Shown here piece by piece: positions 6,369-7,932 of a stretch of DNA of 7,932 bases (its first letter is position 1; every line of letters starts with the position of its first letter). This DNA is from Pseudomonadota bacterium (GTDB lineage: Bacteria; Pseudomonadota; Gammaproteobacteria; Xanthomonadales; Xanthomonadaceae). The notes below the pieces were generated by a model. That model ran no database searches and was not told the DNA's origin. It was given only the letters and a program-made list of their open reading frames with translations. The DNA lies in contig JAFAEU010000401.1 of the NCBI GenBank assembly GCA_023423855.1, positions 1-7,932 on the forward strand. Reading direction: 5' to 3'. The position numbers and the translations under genes were made by a program.

Positions 6369-6416
6369 CCCCCACCCCAACCCTCCCCTGCCTGCGGGGG
6401 AGGGCTGGGGTGGGGG
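6369..6416. repeat. Palindromic intergenic repeat, long family-B-like unit
   Basis: The left arm 6369-6391 (starting CCCCCACCCCAACCC) and right arm 6394-6416 (ending GGGCTGGGGTGGGGG) are 23 bases each around a CT centre. They pair throughout except for two positions, one a possible G-U wobble and one an A/C mismatch. Together with 6296-6330 it forms an inverted pair of related units around about 35 bases of spacer, like a REP dimer (BIME). Confidence 0.75.
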
Positions 6417-6435
6417 CAACAGCCCACCGCACCTC

Positions 6436-7932
6436 TCAATCGCGCGCCTTCCCGAACCGCTCCCCGAAGAAGTCCCCTTCGTTCCACCGCGGCCGCTCAG
6501 CAGCATCGCCCACGATCCCCCCGATGCGCGCATTGAGCGTCGCCAGCCGCGCGGCATCACCATAGTGGATCGGCAGCTCCGCCTCGTCGCAGGGCTGGTG
6601 GTAGCAGTTGCGCAGGAACCAGGTCATTGCGACCTTCGGGTCCTGGTCCTTGTTCGCGCCGACCACGCCGCCGCTCAGGTACACCGCCGGCACGCCGGCG
6701 CGCACGAAGGCGTACTGGTCGCTGCGCACGAACACCACTTCCTCCGGGAACGGATCCGGCGACAGCGCCACGCCGATCTCGGCCGCCGCCGACTCCAGCA
6801 CGCCCTTGAGCGAGGAATGCTCGACCCCGATCGGCACCACATCGGTGGTCGGGGCGGTCAACATCGGCATGTCCATGTTGAGGTTGGCGACCAGCGGCCC
6901 GTCGACCGACGGATGGCTGGCGAACCATTCCGCGCCGAGCAGGCCCTTCTCCTCCGCGGTCAGCGCAACAAAGGCCAGCGAGCGCTTCGGCGGCGCGCCC
7001 TGCTTCAGCTCGCGCGCGGCCTCGAGCAGGATCGCCACGCCCAGCGCGTTGTCGAGCGCGCCGTTGTAGATGCCGTCGCCCTCGACCTCGGCGCCGATGC
7101 CGACGTGGTCCAGGTGCGCGGTGTAGACGACGTGCTCGGCTGCGAGCGCGGGATCGCCGCCGGCGATGCGGCCGACCACGTTGCGCGAGTCCAGCGGCTC
7201 GATCTTCGTGCGTCCGGCCAGGCGCAGCGTGCCGGGCAGGACGAAGCCCTTCAGCCTGCCCTCGCGCGCGGCGTCGAACAGCATCGCCGCCGACTGGTCG
7301 CCGCCGGCGAACAGCGCGTCCGCCGCCGCGGCGCTGACCACGGCGCCGGCCTGCAGCTGCGGGAAGGTGTCGATGCCGCGTCCGTCGGCGCCGCGCAGCC
7401 GCATCGACGGCTTGTCTGCGTTCTGCACCGCGCGCGCCCACGGGTAGCGCACCTCGTCCTCGGCGGTGTTGACGTAGACCACGCCGATCGCGCCGCGCTC
7501 GACAACGTTGCGCAGCTTCTCGCGGCTTGACGAATGGAACGCGCGCTGGGTGTCGCCGAAGCCCGCAGGCGCGCCGCCGAAGATCACCGCGATCCTGCCG
7601 CGCAGGTCGAGCCCGGCGAAGTCGTCGTGGCCGAGGTCCGGCGCGTGCACGGCCTGGCCGACGAACACCGCCGGTGCTTCGAGTTCGGCTTCGGGCGAGT
7701 TGTAGTTCGGCGACGGCAGGAATTCGTCGCGGAACTTCAGCGCAGCAGCCTTGCCGTCGCGCAGGATGTCGAAGCGGGCGCCGTCCGCCTGCAGGGTTGC
7801 CTTGAGCAGCGGCACGGCCTGGAAGAAGCTGCCGTCGCCGCCGCCCGGTTCGAGGCCGATCTCCGCATAGCGCTTCGCCACGTACTCCGCGGCGCGGTCG
7901 TAGCCCGGCGTGCCGGTCTCGCGGCCCTCCAT
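6436..7932 (-). CDS. M28-family zinc metallopeptidase with PA domain (N-terminus beyond the window)
   Basis: This is the C-terminal 498 residues of an M28 aminopeptidase/carboxypeptidase-like enzyme with two zinc ions. Numbering from the right window edge, the metal ligands are all visible: His273 in TAHLDHVG, Asp294 in GALDNALG, catalytic Glu327 and ligand Glu328 in TAEEKGLLGAEWF, Asp354 in NMDMP, and His445 in YHQPCDE. An inserted protease-associated (PA) domain spans roughly 85-235, with the typical strand pattern of DFAGLDLRGRIAVIF. The first visible residues, MEGRETGTPGYDRAAEYV, belong to the conserved (L/M)EGR-GTPG opening of the mature enzyme. The ATG at 7932 is therefore probably internal, and the real start with a likely secretion signal lies outside the window. 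Such proteins are usually exported and release N-terminal amino acids. The gene is convergent with the MFS gene and separated from it by paired palindromes. The exact peptide specificity is not readable. Confidence 0.93.
   Translation of the reverse strand: MEGRETGTPGYDRAAEYVAKRYAEIGLEPGGGDGSFFQAVPLLKATLQADGARFDILRDGKAAALKFRDEFLPSPNYNSPEAELEAPAVFVGQAVHAPDLGHDDFAGLDLRGRIAVIFGGAPAGFGDTQRAFHSSSREKLRNVVERGAIGVVYVNTAEDEVRYPWARAVQNADKPSMRLRGADGRGIDTFPQLQAGAVVSAAAADALFAGGDQSAAMLFDAAREGRLKGFVLPGTLRLAGRTKIEPLDSRNVVGRIAGGDPALAAEHVVYTAHLDHVGIGAEVEGDGIYNGALDNALGVAILLEAARELKQGAPPKRSLAFVALTAEEKGLLGAEWFASHPSVDGPLVANLNMDMPMLTAPTTDVVPIGVEHSSLKGVLESAAAEIGVALSPDPFPEEVVFVRSDQYAFVRAGVPAVYLSGGVVGANKDQDPKVAMTWFLRNCYHQPCDEAELPIHYGDAARLATLNARIGGIVGDAAERPRWNEGDFFGERFGKARD

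Larger units (their letters stand above)
6279..6435. other. Convergent intergenic region between MFS and M28 genes
   Basis: These 157 bases separate two genes that point at each other. They are almost filled by two palindromic repeats in inverted orientation. The MFS stop is 17 bases from the left palindrome and the M28 stop is 19 bases from the right one. That symmetry would suit a two-way transcription stop. No U-tract is present. Confidence 0.6.

Noticed and set aside
4863..6563. Open frame of 566 codons on the minus strand across the MFS gene
   Set aside because: Composition is dominated by H, R, Q and A with no domain; it runs through the convergent repeat region and opposes a clear 12-TM permease.
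6307..7530. Open frame of 407 codons on the plus strand opposite the M28 gene
   Set aside because: It begins inside a palindromic repeat and lies opposite the intact M28 metal-binding motifs. It is a codon-bias shadow.

Overview
The window is very GC-rich, with near-universal G/C third codon positions. It reads like a gammaproteobacterium of the Lysobacter/Luteimonas/Xanthomonas type (Xanthomonadaceae). That placement is an inference from codon use, from the acnD-prpF form of the methylcitrate cycle, and from two kinds of short G/C-rich palindromic intergenic repeats. No database search was possible.

Layout, left to right. Bases 1-54 are an almost pure C/G homopolymer tract that looks like a sequencing or assembly artefact at a contig end. 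A short leader with one palindromic repeat (106-129) follows. Then come three plus-strand genes: acnD (Fe/S-dependent 2-methylcitrate dehydratase, 169-2784), a small SRPBCC/AHSA1-type protein (2828-3292), and prpF (2-methylaconitate cis-trans isomerase, 3441-4628). A 345-base gap holds a MITE-like or REP-dimer structure with perfect 30-bp inverted arms. Next is a plus-strand 12-TM MFS permease resembling the aromatic acid:H+ symporter group (4974-6278). A short convergent intergenic region (6279-6435) carries two palindromes in inverted orientation. The last gene is a minus-strand M28-family zinc metallopeptidase with an inserted PA domain (stop at 6436), whose N-terminus lies beyond the right edge.

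Functionally, acnD and prpF together replace the single PrpD step of propionate degradation. AcnD dehydrates 2-methylcitrate, PrpF converts the resulting 2-methylaconitate isomer to the cis form, and an aconitase (not in the window) can then rehydrate it for cleavage by PrpB to pyruvate and succinate. prpB, prpC and a regulator would be expected upstream, where the window is cut by the homopolymer tract. The SRPBCC gene lies inside this cluster and has no established role in the pathway. The MFS permease may or may not belong to the same unit. The M28 peptidase is an independent convergent gene.

No RNA gene, CRISPR array, insertion sequence or phage gene was seen. I see no convincing new multi-gene system. 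The points most worth a second look are the SRPBCC gene between acnD and prpF, the repeat architecture, and the doubtful left end.
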